Origin: Proteobacteria bacterium UBA4656
GTDB lineage: Bacteria > Pseudomonadota > Gammaproteobacteria > Xanthomonadales > Ahniellaceae
Assembly (NCBI GenBank): GCA_002405525.1
Contig: DHLY01000077.1
Coordinates: forward strand, 1,835 to 45,430
DNA length: 43,596 nucleotides
Direction of reading: 5' to 3'
The notes under the pieces were generated by a model that did no database searches, was not told the origin of the DNA, and worked only from the letters and a program-made list of their open reading frames with translations. The translations under genes were made by a program, and so were the position numbers. This document shows positions 7,597 through 17,459 of this stretch, one piece after another; position 1 is the first letter of the stretch; each line of letters starts with the position of its first letter.

Positions 7597-8255
7597 CCCG
7601 CACGCCCACGGTAGATCCCGGTCAGGCGGGCAATGAGCAGGGCAACGAACAGGACACCGACCACCTGCACCACCATGACCAGCGAGCGCGCGTGCGACGT
7701 CACGGGGGTGATCTCGCCGAAGCCGACGCTGGTAAGCATGGTGAACGAGAAGTACACAAGGTCCCACCAGTTGACCTCGCCGTCGATGTTGTTGGTGGGA
7801 TTGATGAAGAACGACCCGGGTGCTGCATGCTCCAGCACCGAGAACAGGCAGGCGAAGGCCATCGCCAGCAGCACGTACATGCTGGCCGCGGCGAACAGCT
7901 CGTCGGTGGTGGCGACCTCGTCCTGCATCACGTAGAGCATCAGGCACCAGATCGCGTACGCTTGGAAGGCGCACAGCGCGAGCAGCGCGACCGCCCCGAG
8001 ATGGCCGATCCCGCTGGCGAAATCAGCCACCTGCGCCGCCGCCACGGCCAGCGCCAGTCCCAGCGCCACGCGCTGTCGCCCGGGCGTGCGCCCCACAGCA
8101 CGCACGACCAGCACGATGACCGTCAGGTGCAGGGCGTCCAGCAAGAGGTTGCCTGCGACGCCGTGTTCGAGCCACGGGAAGGCGAGGATCAGCAGCAGCT
8201 GCGAGAGCAGCAATTGCACGCACGGCAGGCGCAGCAGTCGCCCGTCCAGCGGCAT
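7593..8255 (-). CDS. Two-TM potassium-channel-type ion channel
   Basis: The 220-residue membrane protein has several N-terminal hydrophobic helices and a C-terminal pore module. An S5-like helix (MYVLLAMAFACLFSVLEH) is followed by a pore loop with selectivity filter TSVGFGEITP and an inner helix (LVMVVQVVGVLFVALLIARL). The filter is the TVGYGD type with conservative changes (GFGE), which is seen in bacterial ion-channel family PF07885. No cytoplasmic RCK domain is present. It begins ten bases after the amidohydrolase stop, so the two genes are probably cotranscribed. The stop codon lies within the stem of repeat copy 2. Confidence 0.88.
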   Translation of the reverse strand: MPLDGRLLRLPCVQLLLSQLLLILAFPWLEHGVAGNLLLDALHLTVIVLVVRAVGRTPGRQRVALGLALAVAAAQVADFASGIGHLGAVALLALCAFQAYAIWCLMLYVMQDEVATTDELFAAASMYVLLAMAFACLFSVLEHAAPGSFFINPTNNIDGEVNWWDLVYFSFTMLTSVGFGEITPVTSHARSLVMVVQVVGVLFVALLIARLTGIYRGRAG

Positions 8256-8265
8256 CGCGGAGACC

Positions 8266-9567
8266 TCAGGGGGCGGCGGGGCCGGCGAGGTACTCGGCCG
8301 CGGCGTGCAACATCGCGCGCAGCCCGGTGTCCAGCGCCTGCTCGTCGACGAAGTAGAACGGCGAGTGGTTGGCCGGCGCCTTGCGCGGGTCCTGGTCGGC
8401 CGGCGTGGAACCGACGAAGAAGAAGAATCCCGGCACCTCGGCGGCGAAATAGCCGAAGTCCTCGGCCACCGTCTGCAGCGGCATCAGCTTGGCGTTGCGT
8501 TCGCCCACCGCGCGCGCCAGCGCGGGCTGCAGGCGGCGGGTCAGCGCCTCGTCGTTGCGGTTGACGTTGGTCTGGCGCTCGAACACCACCTCGGCGCTGG
8601 CGCCGGCCGCCTGCGCCGTGTGCTCGGCGATGCGGGTGATCTCGGCGACCACCGCCTGGCGCGTTTCCTCGTCGAAGGTGCGCAGGGTGCCCAGCAGTTC
8701 GGCCTCGGCCGGGATGATGTTGTGGCGGTTGCCGGCGCGGAACGCCCCGACGGTGACCACCGCCGGTGATTCCACGGTGTTGATGCGCCGACTGACCACG
8801 GTCTGCAGATTCATCACCAGCTGCGCGCCGACGACCACCGGATCGATGCCGGCCCACGGCTTGGCGCCGTGCGTCTGAACACCGCGCAGCACGATGCGGA
8901 AGCGCCCCGACTCCGCCATCGTCGGACCGCCGCGCACGCCGACCTCGCCCGCGTGCAGGGTCGAGAAGACGTGCAGGCCGATGATGGCCTGCGGCTGGTG
9001 CTTGCGGAACACGCCTTCCTTCAGCATCAGCGCCGCCCCGCCCTCCTCGCCCTCGGGCGGTCCTTCCTCGGCCGGCTGAAAGATGAACACCACGGTTCCC
9101 GGCAGATCCTCGCGCACTGCGGCCAGCGCGGACGCCGCACCCATCAGGATCGCGGTGTGCGCATCGTGGCCACAGGCGTGCATGACGCCGACCTGCTCGC
9201 CCCGGTACTCGGCCTTCGCCACCGACCTGAACGGCAGGTCGACCTGCTCGGTCACCGGCAACGCGTCCATGTCGGCACGCAGGGCCAGCCGAGGCCCGGG
9301 TTTGCCGCCGCGCAGTACCGCCACCACGCCGGTGTGGGCGACACCGGTCTCGACTTCGAGACCAAGCTCGCGCAGGTGATCGGCGACCTTCGCTGCAGTG
9401 CGGAATTCGCGGTTGCCGAGTTCGGGGTGCTGGTGCAGGTCGCGCCGCCACGCGACCACGTCGGGCCGCAGCGCCACCGCCTGTTCGTCGAGGCGGTGAT
9501 CCAGCTCGGTCGCGGTGGCCGCCGGCGCCAGTGCGCAGAGGACCAGGCAGGGCAAGGCAGGGCGCAT
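8266..9567 (-). CDS. Exported M20-family metallo-amidohydrolase
   Basis: The 433-residue protein has a signal peptide (MRPALPCLVLCALAPAATA) followed by an M20D-type peptidase/amidohydrolase. Motifs include WRRDLHQHPELGNREF, ALRADMDALPV, the metal-binding HACGHDAH, FIFQPAEEGPPEGEEGG (catalytic and metal Glu), a lid domain with RGVQTHGAKPWAGIDPV, and the C-terminal EDFGYFAAEVPG metal ligand region. The family removes acyl or aminoacyl groups from N-acyl amino acids or peptides. The signal peptide places it in the periplasm. ATG 9567 has GGAG about nine bases upstream. It is divergent from the APC permease gene, which could import the released amino acid; that link is inference. Confidence 0.92.
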   Translation of the reverse strand: MRPALPCLVLCALAPAATATELDHRLDEQAVALRPDVVAWRRDLHQHPELGNREFRTAAKVADHLRELGLEVETGVAHTGVVAVLRGGKPGPRLALRADMDALPVTEQVDLPFRSVAKAEYRGEQVGVMHACGHDAHTAILMGAASALAAVREDLPGTVVFIFQPAEEGPPEGEEGGAALMLKEGVFRKHQPQAIIGLHVFSTLHAGEVGVRGGPTMAESGRFRIVLRGVQTHGAKPWAGIDPVVVGAQLVMNLQTVVSRRINTVESPAVVTVGAFRAGNRHNIIPAEAELLGTLRTFDEETRQAVVAEITRIAEHTAQAAGASAEVVFERQTNVNRNDEALTRRLQPALARAVGERNAKLMPLQTVAEDFGYFAAEVPGFFFFVGSTPADQDPRKAPANHSPFYFVDEQALDTGLRAMLHAAAEYLAGPAAP

Positions 9568-9682
9568 GAGATCGCTCCGGGCGGGACCGGTGCGCAGCAT
9601 GCACGGGCCGCGCCCCCACGGCAACGCCGCTTGTGCCACGGCGGTCGCAGGCCGTAGGCTCGCGCGTCAGTCGGGGGCGCAC

Positions 9683-10999
9683 ATGAATCCACATACGAGG
9701 GGGGGCGCGCCGACCGGCGCCGAGTCGGGGCTGGTGCGCGCGGTCGGCTTCGGCGGCCTCACCGCGTCGGTGATCAACGTCATCGTCGGCGGCGGCATCT
9801 TCATGCTGCCGGCTGCACTGTTCATCGGCATGGGGCCAGCCGCGCCGCTGGCATTCGTCGCCGGCGCATTGGTGATCGTTCCCGTCGCGCTGTGCTTCGC
9901 CGCAGCCGGCAGCCGTGTGACCTCGACCGGCGGGCCCTACTCCTACGTCGGCGCGGCGTTCGGGCCCTTCGCCGGTTTCGTCGCCGGCGCGCTGATGTGG
10001 ATCACCAACGTGACATCCAGCGCCGGCGTGGCCGCCGCCCTGACCGAGCAGGCGCGCAACGCCAGCGACCTGTTCGACGGCAGCGGCCCGCGCGGCGCCC
10101 TGCTGCTCGCCGTCTACGCGGTTCTCGTGTTCCTCAATGCCAAGGGCGTGCGGATCGGCACCCGCGCGATCGTGGTGCTGGCCACGCTCAAGCTCACCCC
10201 GCTGTTCCTGCTCGCCCTGATCGGCGCCTGGGTCGTCGACTGGGCACAGGTATCGTTCACTGCCCTGCCCTCTTTTGCCGCGCTGGGCTCGGCGATGGTG
10301 CTGGTGATGTTCGCCTACTCCGGCATGGAGACCGCGCTGATCCCCAGCGGCGAAGTCAAGGACCCCTCGCGTGACGTGCCGCGCGCGACCATGACGGCGA
10401 TCCTGCTGGTGGTGCTGCTGTACATCGGCATCCAGGTCGTGGCGCAGGGCGCACTTGGAGCGGCGATTGGCGAGAGTACCGCCCCGGTCGCGCAGACAGC
10501 GGGCGCGTTGTGGGGGCCCGGCTTCGGCCTGCTGCTCGCCACCGCCTCGGTGTCGATGCTTGGCTTCCTGATGGGCAACCTGCTGGGGTCCTCGCGGATG
10601 CTGTACGCGCTCGGGCGCGACGGCTGGCTGCCGGGCCCGGTGGGGCGGCTCACCGCGTCGCGCAAGGTGCCACTGGTCGCGGTCTGCATTCACGGCGGGG
10701 TGGCGTTTCTGCTCGCGCTCGGTGGTGACTTCCAGTCGCTGGCCCTGATCTCCGGCGGCGCGATCTGCCTGGTCTACGTCGGTGTGTCACTGGCCGCCTG
10801 GCAGCTGCAGCGCCGCGGCCACGTCGACCAGGGCGCGCCGCTGCGCCTTCCCGGCGGCCCTGTGATTCCCCTAGTGGCGGCGGTGGCGATGCTCGCCATC
10901 CTGACCACGCTCAAGCCCGAGGAATGGCAGGCCATCGGCTGGTCGCTGGCCACGATTGTCGGTCTATACCTGTTGCTTACCTTGTTGCGCCGGCGTTGA
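9683..10999 (+). CDS. APC-family amino acid permease
   Basis: The 438-residue inner-membrane protein has about twelve hydrophobic helices. The N-terminal TM1 region has the helix-breaking GGGIFMLPA motif of APC transporters, followed by the STGGPYSYVGAAFGPFAGF segment. Later it has the FAYSGMETALIPSGEVKDPSRDVPRA motif of TM6 and its following loop. It should take up an amino acid or polyamine in exchange for protons or another amine; specificity cannot be assigned. ATG 9683 follows a weak GGGGG site. The next gene starts 28 bases after its stop. Confidence 0.9.
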   Translation: MNPHTRGGAPTGAESGLVRAVGFGGLTASVINVIVGGGIFMLPAALFIGMGPAAPLAFVAGALVIVPVALCFAAAGSRVTSTGGPYSYVGAAFGPFAGFVAGALMWITNVTSSAGVAAALTEQARNASDLFDGSGPRGALLLAVYAVLVFLNAKGVRIGTRAIVVLATLKLTPLFLLALIGAWVVDWAQVSFTALPSFAALGSAMVLVMFAYSGMETALIPSGEVKDPSRDVPRATMTAILLVVLLYIGIQVVAQGALGAAIGESTAPVAQTAGALWGPGFGLLLATASVSMLGFLMGNLLGSSRMLYALGRDGWLPGPVGRLTASRKVPLVAVCIHGGVAFLLALGGDFQSLALISGGAICLVYVGVSLAAWQLQRRGHVDQGAPLRLPGGPVIPLVAAVAMLAILTTLKPEEWQAIGWSLATIVGLYLLLTLLRRR

Positions 11000-11027
11000 G
11001 CCGACGCGCCAACCCGGAGGTGTCCGG

Positions 11028-14000
11028 ATGCGCCGCGCCATCGTCCTGCTGTTGCTCTGCCTGTGCCTGCCGCTCCCACTGCTCGCCGCGGGCGGGCCGT
11101 CGGACCTCGATGCCGAGAAGCCCTATGGCGCCCTGCAGTGGCGCCTGGTCGGCCCGGCTGTCGGCGGCCGCATCAGCCGCGTCGCCGGCGTGCCCGGCAA
11201 CCCGCAGGTCTACTACGCGGCCGCCGCGCAGGGGGGCGTCTGGAAGAGCGAGAACGGCGGCCGCGACTGGAAGCCGATCTTCGACGACCAGCCCACGCAA
11301 TCGATCGGCGCGATCGCGGTCGCCCGCTCGGACCCCAACGTGATCTACGTCGGCGGCGGCGAAGGCAATCCGCGCGGCAACGTCGCGATCGGGCTCGGCA
11401 TCTGGAAGTCGATCGACGCGGGTGCGACCTGGCAGCACGTCTGGAAGGGCCGCGGGCAGATCGGCGCGCTGGCCGTGCATCCGCGCCATCCCGACATTGC
11501 CTTCGCCGCAGTGCTGGGCTCGCCCTTCGGTCCTGGCGCCGAGCGCGGCGTCTATCGCACCACCGACGGCGGCGCCACCTGGAAGCAGGTGCTGAAGAAG
11601 GACGCCGATACCGGTGCCTCCGACGTGCACCTCGACCCGAACAATCCGAACATCGTCTACGCCGGGATGTGGCAGTTCCGGCGCAGCCCCTGGGTCACCA
11701 CCAGCGGCGGTCCCGGCAGCGGACTGTGGCGCAGCAGCGACGGCGGCGAGACCTGGAAGCAACTCACCGGCAGCGGCCTGCCGGAGGGCGAATGGGGCAA
11801 GGTCGGCATCGGCATCGCACCCAGCGACTCCAACCGCGTCTACGCCCTGATCGAGGCCGAGGAAGGCGGCCTGTTCCGCTCCGACGATGCCGGCGGCTCG
11901 TGGACGCGGATCAACGCCCACCGCAGCCTGCGCCAGCGCGCCTGGTACTACACCGTGCTCACCGTCGACCCGACCAACCCCGACGTGCTGTGGGTGCCGC
12001 AGGTGCCGCTGCTCAAGAGCATCGACGGCGGCAAGAGCTTCACCCAGGTCAAGGGTCCGCACCACGGCGACCACCACGATATCTGGATCGACCCGAAGGA
12101 CCCGCGCCGTGTGATCAGCGGCAACGACGGCGGGGTGGACATCAGCACCGACGGCGGCAAGACCTGGTTCGTGCCGCCGCTGCCGCTGGCGCAGTTCTAC
12201 AACATCGCGGTCGACGACCGCGTGCCCTGGCACGTGGCGGGCACCATCCAGGACTGGGGAACGGCGGCTGGGCCCTCGCGCTCGCTCGCCAACGACGCCA
12301 ACGGCCTCGCCAACTGGCTCTACATCGGCGGCGGCGAGGCCGGTGACGTGGTCTGGGACCGCGCGCGCCCCGGTGCGATCTTCGCCGGCGAGTACGGCGG
12401 CTACATCTCCTACCACGTCGAGAACGGCGGCTGGTACCGCAACGTGTCCGCCTGGCCGGCGAACCCGTCCGGCATCAAGCCCTCCGAGTACAAGGTCCGC
12501 TTCCAGTGGACCGCACCGATCGCGCCCTCGCCGCACGATCCTGATCTGGTCTACCACGGCGCCAACGTGTTGTACGCCAGCCGCGACCAGGGCGCCTCGT
12601 GGACCGCGATCAGCGGCGACCTGACTCGCAACGACCGCAACAGGCAGGGCTGGTCGGGCGGCCCGATCACCGGCGACATCACCGGCGTGGAGACCTACGG
12701 CACGATCTTCTCCATCGCCGAGTCGCCCGTCGCCGCCGGCACGATCTGGGCCGGCAGCGACGACGGCCTGGTGCACGTGACCCGCGACGGCGGCAAGACC
12801 TGGGCCAACGTCACTCCGAAGACCATGCCCGAGTGGGGCACGATCGAGGCCATCGAGCCGTCCCGCGCCGATGCAGGCACGGCCTACGTGGTGGTGCACC
12901 GCTACCGGCTCGACGACTTCAAGCCGTATCTGTTCCGCACGCGCGACTTCGGGCGCACCTGGGACAGCCTGGTGCGCGGCATCCCCGACGACCTGCCGCT
13001 GTGGGTCGTGCGCGAGGACCCCGACGACGCGCGCGTGCTCTACCTCGGCACCGACCGCGGCGTGATGTGGTCGACCGATGCCGGTGCCACCTGGCGCGAC
13101 CTGCGGATCAACCTGCCGGCGGTGACCGTGACCGACCTGGAGGCGAAGCACGGCGACCTGGTAGCCGGCACGCGCGGACGATCGATCTGGGCGCTGGAGG
13201 GTCTCGCCACGCTGCGCGGACTGGACGCCGTGCGGGTGCAGGGCGCGGCACTGCTGCCGGTAGCACCCGCGTACCGCTTCGGAGCCGACACGCGCTGGGA
13301 TTTCCTGGTGCCGGGCGCGATCCCCAACCCACCGATCGGCGCGGTGATCTCGTACTGGCTGAAGGACGCACCGAAAGACCCGATCACGCTCGAGATCACC
13401 GACGCCTCCGGTGCGGTGGTCCGCACCTTGTCCTCGGTCGCGAGGACCGCGAAGTACGGCAAGGACGATCCGGACGAGCCCGAGGATGAGGCCAAGCCTG
13501 CGCTCACCACCCACGCGGGACTGAATCGCGTCGCCTGGGACCTGCGGCACGAGGGCGCGCGACGGATCGCCTCCAAGCTGGACGCCGGCAATCCGGAGCG
13601 CGGACCGCTGGCGGTACCTGGCCGGTACACCGCCACCCTCAAGGTCGGCGACCGATTTGCCAGCACCGCCATCGACGTGCGCGCCGACCCGCGATCGCCG
13701 GCGGGCGCAGCGGACTTCGCCGCCAACCTCGCCTTCGCGCTCGACCTGCGCGCTGCGCTCGACCGCACGCTGTCGCTGGTGGAAACCTTGCAGGCGATCC
13801 GGGCGCAGGTAGGCGACCTGAAGTCGCGCGCCGGCGGGCGCACCGAACTGGTCGGCGCCGCGGACGCGGTGCTGGCGCGTGCGGCGGCGATCGAGGACGC
13901 GCTGCACAATCCGGAGGCCGAGGTCGTCTACGACATCCTCGCCGGCCGCAGCGGCGGCGCGAAGCTGTATTCGCAACTGGCGCCGCTCTATTCGTGGGCG

Positions 14001-14174
14001 CAGGACAGCGACCACGCGCCGACCCGGGGCATGCGCGAGCGCCGTGACGAGGTCGTGGCTGAACTCGAACGCCAGGAACGAGCCCTCGCCGCGCTGCGCG
14101 ACGGTGAACTCGACGCTTTCGAGCGCGCACTCGCTCGCGCCGGCCTGCCGCGAGTGATCGTACCCGGGACGTGA
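11028..14174 (+). CDS. Exported WD40/YVTN/BNR-like repeat protein (sortilin-like propeller)
   Basis: The 1048-residue product has a signal peptide (MRRAIVLLLLCLCLPLPLL). Two beta-propellers built of BNR/Asp-box repeats follow; at least eleven boxes are visible, for example SENGGRDW, SIDAGATW, TTDGGATW, SSDGGETW, SDDAGGSW, STDGGKTW, SRDQGASW, TRDGGKTW, TRDFGRTW and STDAGATW. The last 300 residues contain an Ig-like segment (PGRYTATLKVGD) and a helical tail. Relatives are labelled glycosyl hydrolase or VPS10/sortilin-like, but the sialidase catalytic residues are not evident, so activity is unproven. It is Gram-negative exported, probably periplasmic or surface. The ATG has GGAGG seven bases upstream. 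Its position 28 bases after the APC permease suggests cotranscription. Confidence 0.88.
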   Translation: MRRAIVLLLLCLCLPLPLLAAGGPSDLDAEKPYGALQWRLVGPAVGGRISRVAGVPGNPQVYYAAAAQGGVWKSENGGRDWKPIFDDQPTQSIGAIAVARSDPNVIYVGGGEGNPRGNVAIGLGIWKSIDAGATWQHVWKGRGQIGALAVHPRHPDIAFAAVLGSPFGPGAERGVYRTTDGGATWKQVLKKDADTGASDVHLDPNNPNIVYAGMWQFRRSPWVTTSGGPGSGLWRSSDGGETWKQLTGSGLPEGEWGKVGIGIAPSDSNRVYALIEAEEGGLFRSDDAGGSWTRINAHRSLRQRAWYYTVLTVDPTNPDVLWVPQVPLLKSIDGGKSFTQVKGPHHGDHHDIWIDPKDPRRVISGNDGGVDISTDGGKTWFVPPLPLAQFYNIAVDDRVPWHVAGTIQDWGTAAGPSRSLANDANGLANWLYIGGGEAGDVVWDRARPGAIFAGEYGGYISYHVENGGWYRNVSAWPANPSGIKPSEYKVRFQWTAPIAPSPHDPDLVYHGANVLYASRDQGASWTAISGDLTRNDRNRQGWSGGPITGDITGVETYGTIFSIAESPVAAGTIWAGSDDGLVHVTRDGGKTWANVTPKTMPEWGTIEAIEPSRADAGTAYVVVHRYRLDDFKPYLFRTRDFGRTWDSLVRGIPDDLPLWVVREDPDDARVLYLGTDRGVMWSTDAGATWRDLRINLPAVTVTDLEAKHGDLVAGTRGRSIWALEGLATLRGLDAVRVQGAALLPVAPAYRFGADTRWDFLVPGAIPNPPIGAVISYWLKDAPKDPITLEITDASGAVVRTLSSVARTAKYGKDDPDEPEDEAKPALTTHAGLNRVAWDLRHEGARRIASKLDAGNPERGPLAVPGRYTATLKVGDRFASTAIDVRADPRSPAGAADFAANLAFALDLRAALDRTLSLVETLQAIRAQVGDLKSRAGGRTELVGAADAVLARAAAIEDALHNPEAEVVYDILAGRSGGAKLYSQLAPLYSWAQDSDHAPTRGMRERRDEVVAELERQERALAALRDGELDAFERALARAGLPRVIVPGT

Positions 14175-14230
14175 CGCCCGGGCACGCAACTTGCTGACCG
14201 GGCCCTGACGGCGAACGGCAGGGCAGCCCG

Positions 14231-16663
14231 ATGCAGATCGCAGGCCCTCCTCGCGAGGCGCAAACGCAGTTGGCAGTGTCGACCGCCCTGCTGGCCGCCG
14301 CCGCACTCGCCGGCGCCGGCGCGCTGGTCGGTATCGGTCGGGCGATCGAGCGCGTCGACGATGCGGCATTGGCGGCGCAGCAGGCCCAGGCCGTCGCCCT
14401 GCTCGAGACCCATCGCGATCGGCTGCAGGACGCCCTCGAGGCGACGGCTCGGATCGGCGACCTGACGGGCGTAACGGCCCTCGCGGACCGTGGGTCTACC
14501 GGCGCCATCCGTCCCGACGCCGCGTCGACGCCCAGGTCGGGGATCGACCGCATCGTCATCTTCGACGATCGGGACCGGCCGGTGCACGCCATCGTCGACG
14601 GGAGAGCGGCCGATGCATCGGCGACTGCGGAATGCGTGAGTCGCGGCACGCTCCTTGACGGCTCTGGCCCGGCGGCCGCCCCGCCCGCCGCGAATGCTGT
14701 CGCCGCGCTTCCGATCGCGCGCGCCACCGCGGGCGCCGCTTTCCACTACTGCGCAGGCGAGGCGCTGATCGAGGCGGTGCTGCGGCTGAAACCGGCCGCC
14801 GAAGCTGCGCCGGCGGCGGGCCAGCGCAGCGCCCCGGCTCTGGTGGCACAACGGCGACTCGATGCTGACTTTGCCGCGCACTTCGGCAACGCCCTGAAGC
14901 TGGATGCCTTGCGCATCGTGCCGCCCGGGTCGGAGTCGGACGGGGTGGCCTTCGTGGCGCTGGCCGCGGCGGACGGTTCCGAGACCGCGCGTCTGCAATG
15001 GCGTCCCGCACTGCCGATGCGCGCCCTGTTTCGCGAAGCGGCGCCCGCGGCGACGATCGGCCTCACCAGCCTGCTGCTCTTGGCGCTGGCCGGCGGTGCG
15101 CGCCGCCGCCGCGCGAGCGATTGGCTCGCCCGAGCCAGCGCACGCAGACAAAAGGACATCGAATCGCTGGAGCGCATGTCCGCGATGAGCCGGATCGGCG
15201 CCTGGGAGACCGACGCCACCGGCGAACGGATCGTTCTGTCGCGAGAGTCGGCGCGGATCATCGGGCTCGGCGATCCCGGGCCGCGACCGCTTTCCGAACT
15301 GCTCGCCCGGCTGACCCCGGACTGCGCCGAGCTCCTGCGCGATGCACTCGAGGAATGCCTGCGGCACGGCACGCCGTTCGAGCTCCGTGCCGGAACCGTG
15401 GCCGCGCCAGGCACCCTGATGCTGCGCGGACGCCAGGTCACGGACAGCGCCGAACCGGCAGTCGCCGGAACCCTGCAGGACGTGACCGAACAGGTCGCGC
15501 AATTGCAGACCCAGCGCCGCAATACCGAACTGCTCGAGCGCATGTCTCGGCTGGCCAACATCGGCGGCTGGGAGTACGACCTGCAAAAGCGGAGCATGAC
15601 CCTCACCGCGCAGTCGTACCGGATCTACGGCTTCGCGCCGGACACTCCGGTGTCGTTCGACGACATCACCCGGCTCTATGCGCCCGAGGACGCCAAGCGC
15701 ATCTTCGAGACGATCGACCGCGCTGCCCGCGAGGGCACGTCCTGGGAGCTGGAGCTAAGCCCCACCACGGCCGACGGAAGGCGAATCCGCGTCCGCGGGT
15801 TCGGCGAGGCGGAGCGGGTCGCGGGGCGCGTACGGCGCTTGTTCGGGACGCTGCAGGACACCACCGAGTCGCACGTCGCGGCGGAGAAACTGCAGGAGGC
15901 GATGCAGAGCGTCGCGCAACGCAATGCGGAAATCCAGCAATTCACCTTCGCCGCCTCGCACGACCTACAGGAGCCGGCGCGCAAGGTGCAGGCGCTGGGC
16001 TCGCTGCTTCTCGCCCGGTATGGCGCGCAACTCGACGCCGCCGCCCGCGACTGCGTGCAGCGAATGCAGCGTTCGTGCGAGCGGATGTCGGTCCTGGTCG
16101 ACGACGTGCTGGCCTTCTCCCGCATCGCGCTTCGACCCGCAGAGGCGCGCACGGTGGACCTGCAGTCCACGGTCGCCGAGGTGGCGGACGATCTCGAATC
16201 CCTGATCGCGGGTAGCGGTGGCCAACTGCAGATCGGACCGCTGCCGCAGGTCGCCGGCGACCCGCTGCAGATTCGCCGACTGCTGCAGAACCTCCTCGCC
16301 AATGCCTTCCGCTACCGGCACCCGGACCGTGCGCCCGAAGTCACGGTGTCGGCCGCCCTGTTCCAGCCGGAGCCCGGCATTCCGTGGTGGCGTCTCGAAG
16401 TCGATGACAACGGCGTCGGCTTCGACGCCCGCCACGCGGAACAGATTTTCCTGCCCTTCGTCCGCCTGCATTCCGGTAACGAGGAGGCACTCGTACAGGG
16501 CAGCGGCATCGGGCTGTCCATCGTGCGCCGCATCGTGGAGTCGCACGGGGGGCGCGTTCGCGCCGAGGGACGACCGGGGGTGGGCGCGCGCTTCATCGTC
16601 GAGTTGCCGCTGCGCACGCCACCGGCGGCCGGTGCGATGGTCGATTCCGCCGGCGGCGCTTGA
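14231..16663 (+). CDS. Membrane PAS-domain sensor histidine kinase
   Basis: The 810-residue kinase has TM1 at about 12-35, a roughly 240-residue periplasmic sensor of no recognised family, and TM2 at about 280-298. Two PAS domains follow: one near 315-420 (MSRIGAWETDATG) and one near 440-560 (LANIGGWEYDLQK). The HisKA box is FAASHDLQEPARKVQALG with phospho-acceptor His577. The ATPase domain has the N box LLQNLLANAFRYRHPD, G1 DDNGVGFD and G2 GSGIGLSIVRR. All catalytic boxes look intact. The H-box is of the phytochrome-like type (SHDLQEP). No response regulator is encoded nearby, so its partner lies elsewhere. It is preceded by 56 bases with a GCCCGG/CCGGGC inverted repeat (14176-14203). Confidence 0.92.
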   Translation: MQIAGPPREAQTQLAVSTALLAAAALAGAGALVGIGRAIERVDDAALAAQQAQAVALLETHRDRLQDALEATARIGDLTGVTALADRGSTGAIRPDAASTPRSGIDRIVIFDDRDRPVHAIVDGRAADASATAECVSRGTLLDGSGPAAAPPAANAVAALPIARATAGAAFHYCAGEALIEAVLRLKPAAEAAPAAGQRSAPALVAQRRLDADFAAHFGNALKLDALRIVPPGSESDGVAFVALAAADGSETARLQWRPALPMRALFREAAPAATIGLTSLLLLALAGGARRRRASDWLARASARRQKDIESLERMSAMSRIGAWETDATGERIVLSRESARIIGLGDPGPRPLSELLARLTPDCAELLRDALEECLRHGTPFELRAGTVAAPGTLMLRGRQVTDSAEPAVAGTLQDVTEQVAQLQTQRRNTELLERMSRLANIGGWEYDLQKRSMTLTAQSYRIYGFAPDTPVSFDDITRLYAPEDAKRIFETIDRAAREGTSWELELSPTTADGRRIRVRGFGEAERVAGRVRRLFGTLQDTTESHVAAEKLQEAMQSVAQRNAEIQQFTFAASHDLQEPARKVQALGSLLLARYGAQLDAAARDCVQRMQRSCERMSVLVDDVLAFSRIALRPAEARTVDLQSTVAEVADDLESLIAGSGGQLQIGPLPQVAGDPLQIRRLLQNLLANAFRYRHPDRAPEVTVSAALFQPEPGIPWWRLEVDDNGVGFDARHAEQIFLPFVRLHSGNEEALVQGSGIGLSIVRRIVESHGGRVRAEGRPGVGARFIVELPLRTPPAAGAMVDSAGGA

Positions 16664-16694
16664 GCCCGGGCCGGCAAGGCCGCATGCTGGTCGG

Positions 16695-17459
16695 GTGCAC
16701 CTGATCGACAGCCACTGCCACATCGACGCGCCGGAATTCGACTCCGATCGGAACGCCGTGCTGGGCCGCGCGCACGATGCGGGCGTGGTAGCGCAGGTGG
16801 TCCCGGCGGTCGCTGCGGCGGGCTGGAGCAGGCTGCGCGCCTTGGCAGCGACGCACCCCGAACTCAAGCCCGCGTACGGACTGCACCCGGTCAGCCTCGA
16901 CGTGCACCACCCTGCCGACCTCGAAACGCTCGCCGAGTGGATCGACCGCGAGCGACCCGTCGCGGTGGGGGAATGCGGCCTGGACTTCTTCGTCGAAGGG
17001 CTGGACCCGGACGCGCAGCGCGCCTTTTTCCGCCGCCAGCTCGAGCTCGCCCGCGACTTCGGCCTGCCGGTGGTCGTGCATGCGCGCCGGGCGGTCGAAG
17101 AGGTCATCGCCACCGTGCGGCGCATCGGTCGGCTGCGCGGCGTGGTGCACTCCTACGGCGGCAGCGCCGAACAGGCGCGCCAGCTACGGGCGCTCGGCTT
17201 CCGGATCGGGGTTGGCGGACCGCTCACCTACCAACGCGCGAGCCGGCTGCGCGCGGTGGTTGCCGCGGTGCCGCTGTCGCAGCTGCTGCTCGAAACCGAC
17301 GCGCCCGACCAGCCGGATGCCGCGCATCGTGGTGAACGCAACGAGCCCTCGCGCCTGCCCGCGGTGCTGGCCGCAGTCGCCGCCGCCCGCGGCGAGTCGC
17401 TGGAACTGGTCGCCGAGGCGACCACCGCCAACGCGCGCGAACTTTTCGGCATCGAATGA
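16695..17459 (+). CDS. TatD-family metal-dependent hydrolase
   Basis: The 254-residue TIM-barrel hydrolase opens with the metal-binding HLIDSHCHIDAPEF (H7, H9). It then has AYGLHPVSLDVH, VAVGECGLDFF (Glu ligand), the LPVVVHARRAVEE His, GVVHSYGGS and LLLETDAPDQ (catalytic Asp). TatD enzymes are 3'-5' exonucleases or related phosphodiesterases acting on single-stranded DNA or RNA ends. A GTG start is used because ATG 16684 is out of frame and the homology begins at HLIDSH. It lies 31 bases after the kinase stop. The TGA overlaps the left arm of a short stem (TGATC/GATCA) that opens repeat copy 6. Confidence 0.9.
   Translation: MHLIDSHCHIDAPEFDSDRNAVLGRAHDAGVVAQVVPAVAAAGWSRLRALAATHPELKPAYGLHPVSLDVHHPADLETLAEWIDRERPVAVGECGLDFFVEGLDPDAQRAFFRRQLELARDFGLPVVVHARRAVEEVIATVRRIGRLRGVVHSYGGSAEQARQLRALGFRIGVGGPLTYQRASRLRAVVAAVPLSQLLLETDAPDQPDAAHRGERNEPSRLPAVLAAVAAARGESLELVAEATTANARELFGIE

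Noticed and set aside
8189..10693. Long minus-strand frame of over 800 codons across the amidohydrolase and APC permease
   Set aside because: It is out of frame with the amidohydrolase and antisense to the permease, with low-complexity composition; the true genes show clear motifs.
10977..14369. Very long minus-strand open frame of over 1100 codons
   Set aside because: It lies antisense to the BNR-repeat gene, is dominated by Arg, Ala, Val, Gly and His, has no domain motifs, and is the usual product of high GC lacking stop codons.
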